Assembly (NCBI GenBank): GCA_021811235.1
Contig: JAJZPG010000002.1
Location: forward strand, 62,001-126,000
Origin: Pseudomonadota bacterium
Lineage (GTDB): Bacteria > Pseudomonadota > Gammaproteobacteria > Burkholderiales > Thiobacillaceae
Direction of reading: 5' to 3'
DNA length: 64,000 nucleotides
Made by a program: the position numbers and the translations under genes. Position 1 is the stretch's first letter; the number at the start of each line of letters is the position of its first letter. Positions 63,247 through 64,000 of the stretch are shown piece by piece. A model generated the notes under the pieces. That model was not told the DNA's origin. It made no database searches and was given only the letters and a program-made list of their open reading frames with translations.

Positions 63247-64000
63247 CGGCACGCATGCCTGTTCCGCTCGCGGACCCGACCGACCCGCCGCCTCCGGTGC
63301 CTGTGCCCTATCTCGGCGTGTGGCGGCGCAGCCTGCTCGAAACGCCCACCACGCAGGACACGACGAGCCGCGTGCTGTGGCTGCAGACGCCTCGCTGGCA
63401 TGCCGACTTGCGCATCCCGGAAGGCCGGCCCGACTTCTCCGGCGTGAACCGCCTCGCCGGATGCGACGACGCCCAACTCGCCTGGCTCGCCACCCAGCAG
63501 GGCTTCTGCGGTCTCACCCAGGTTGACGGCGAACGCTGCACCTGGCACCGGCAGATGGATTTTCAGCCCGCCAACGGCAGCCGCGACGCCGGCCGCATGG
63601 CTTTCGACGGCGAGCGTGTCGTCGAGACCGGCATCGAGGCGGACTATCTGGAAATCTGGGAACGCCTGCCCGAGAGCCGCGGCGGTACCGCCGCCCTCCA
63701 GCTGGCTGCGGAAAACGGCGAACGGCCGCTGCGCCCCGCCTGGCTGCTGATCGCCGGCGACTGCTTCATGTTCGTGCGCGGTCGCGCCCTGACCTTGCCG
63801 CGCGCCGCCGACCTGTCCTCGCTCATCGCACGAACCCGACCCGAGCGGACCCAGCTGCTGGCCTGGCTCGACGTCGAGATCAGTTTCGGCCGCCGCAACG
63901 GCCCCGCGCCCTGGCGCATCGAACACTCGACCCTCCCCTTCCGCGAGGGGCAGACCGTCACTTCTCCCGGCGCGTTGCAGCGCCGCGGCCATCAGCTGGT
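63243..64000 (+). CDS. Uncharacterised protein, partial at the right edge
   Basis: The first 252 residues are visible; the end lies outside the window. ATG 63243 overlaps the GGDEF-EAL stop (ATGA). It has no signal peptide. VPYLGVWRRSLLETPTTQDT, WLQTPRWHADLRIPEGRP and AWLATQQGFCGLTQVDGERC look like strands of a beta-barrel or lipocalin-like fold. I recognise the pattern as a conserved protein of unknown function but cannot name a family. Its place in the guanidine-riboswitch operon suggests a small-molecule-binding role. Confidence 0.75.
   Translation, partial: MTARMPVPLADPTDPPPPVPVPYLGVWRRSLLETPTTQDTTSRVLWLQTPRWHADLRIPEGRPDFSGVNRLAGCDDAQLAWLATQQGFCGLTQVDGERCTWHRQMDFQPANGSRDAGRMAFDGERVVETGIEADYLEIWERLPESRGGTAALQLAAENGERPLRPAWLLIAGDCFMFVRGRALTLPRAADLSSLIARTRPERTQLLAWLDVEISFGRRNGPAPWRIEHSTLPFREGQTVTSPGALQRRGHQL

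Overview
The window is GC-rich, densely coded DNA from a betaproteobacterium, most likely a Nitrosomonadales/Thiobacillus-type organism. The pointers are the exosortase A (XrtA/EpsH) exopolysaccharide locus, the lipB-ybeD-aminotransferase-dacC-rlpA-rodA-mrdA-mreDCB cell-shape block, gatCAB diverging from mreB, and the beta-type MetA. The genus is an inference. I saw no rRNA, tRNA, CRISPR array, integrase or transposase.

Region 1 (1-25.9 kb) is an exopolysaccharide/PEP-CTERM locus. A run of 17 mostly overlapping minus-strand genes (25855 down to 4832) encodes, in order: outer-membrane export lipoprotein, Wzz-like chain-length protein, tyrosine autokinase, beta-barrel protein, ExeA-like AAA ATPase, UDP-GlcNAc 2-epimerase, polysaccharide deacetylase, FemAB-like acyltransferase, glycosyltransferase, exosortase A fused to EpsI, glycosyltransferase, asparagine-synthase-like amidotransferase, two more glycosyltransferases, a CapK-like adenylate-forming enzyme, an alpha/alpha-toroid protein and an O-antigen-ligase-like membrane protein. 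A plus-strand asparagine-synthase paralogue (2957-4783) interrupts the locus and lacks the glutaminase cysteine. Beyond it lie a sulfotransferase, a divergent deacetylase-like protein and a GT2 enzyme cut by the left edge. A proline-rich PEP-CTERM protein at 29.2 kb, behind a sigma-54-like promoter, is a probable exosortase substrate.

Region 2 (26-43 kb) holds a MazG-like pyrophosphohydrolase, a thioredoxin-fold ferredoxin, an alpha/beta hydrolase, a NodIJ-type ABC exporter, lipA, a secreted unknown plus a TlpA-like thioredoxin, a Rieske ferredoxin paired with a TrpD-like protein, lipB, and the cell-wall elongation operon. The D-Ala-D-Ala carboxypeptidase homologue there has lost all three active-site motifs. 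Region 3 (43-56 kb) has gatCAB, pyrE, xth, an AmpG-like permease, a TauE/SafE-family protein, and metA followed by an Mla-type lipid transport operon.

Region 4 (56.3-64 kb) is the most unusual part. A canonical sigma-54 promoter with NtrC-like upstream motifs precedes a guanidine-I (ykkC) riboswitch. Downstream is a tightly packed operon: periplasmic binding protein, fatty-acid-desaturase-type diiron protein, EamA exporter, isochorismatase-type cysteine hydrolase, metallo-beta-lactamase-fold hydrolase, PAS-PAS-GGDEF-EAL protein and an unrecognised protein running off the right edge. It has none of the known guanidine genes (urea/guanidine carboxylase, carboxyguanidine deiminase, allophanate hydrolase, SMR exporter), so it may encode an undescribed guanidine-responsive function.

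Period-7 (heptad) degenerate repeats occur at four gene borders, three of them next to translation starts. A proteobacterial interspersed repeat fragment sits in frame inside gatB.
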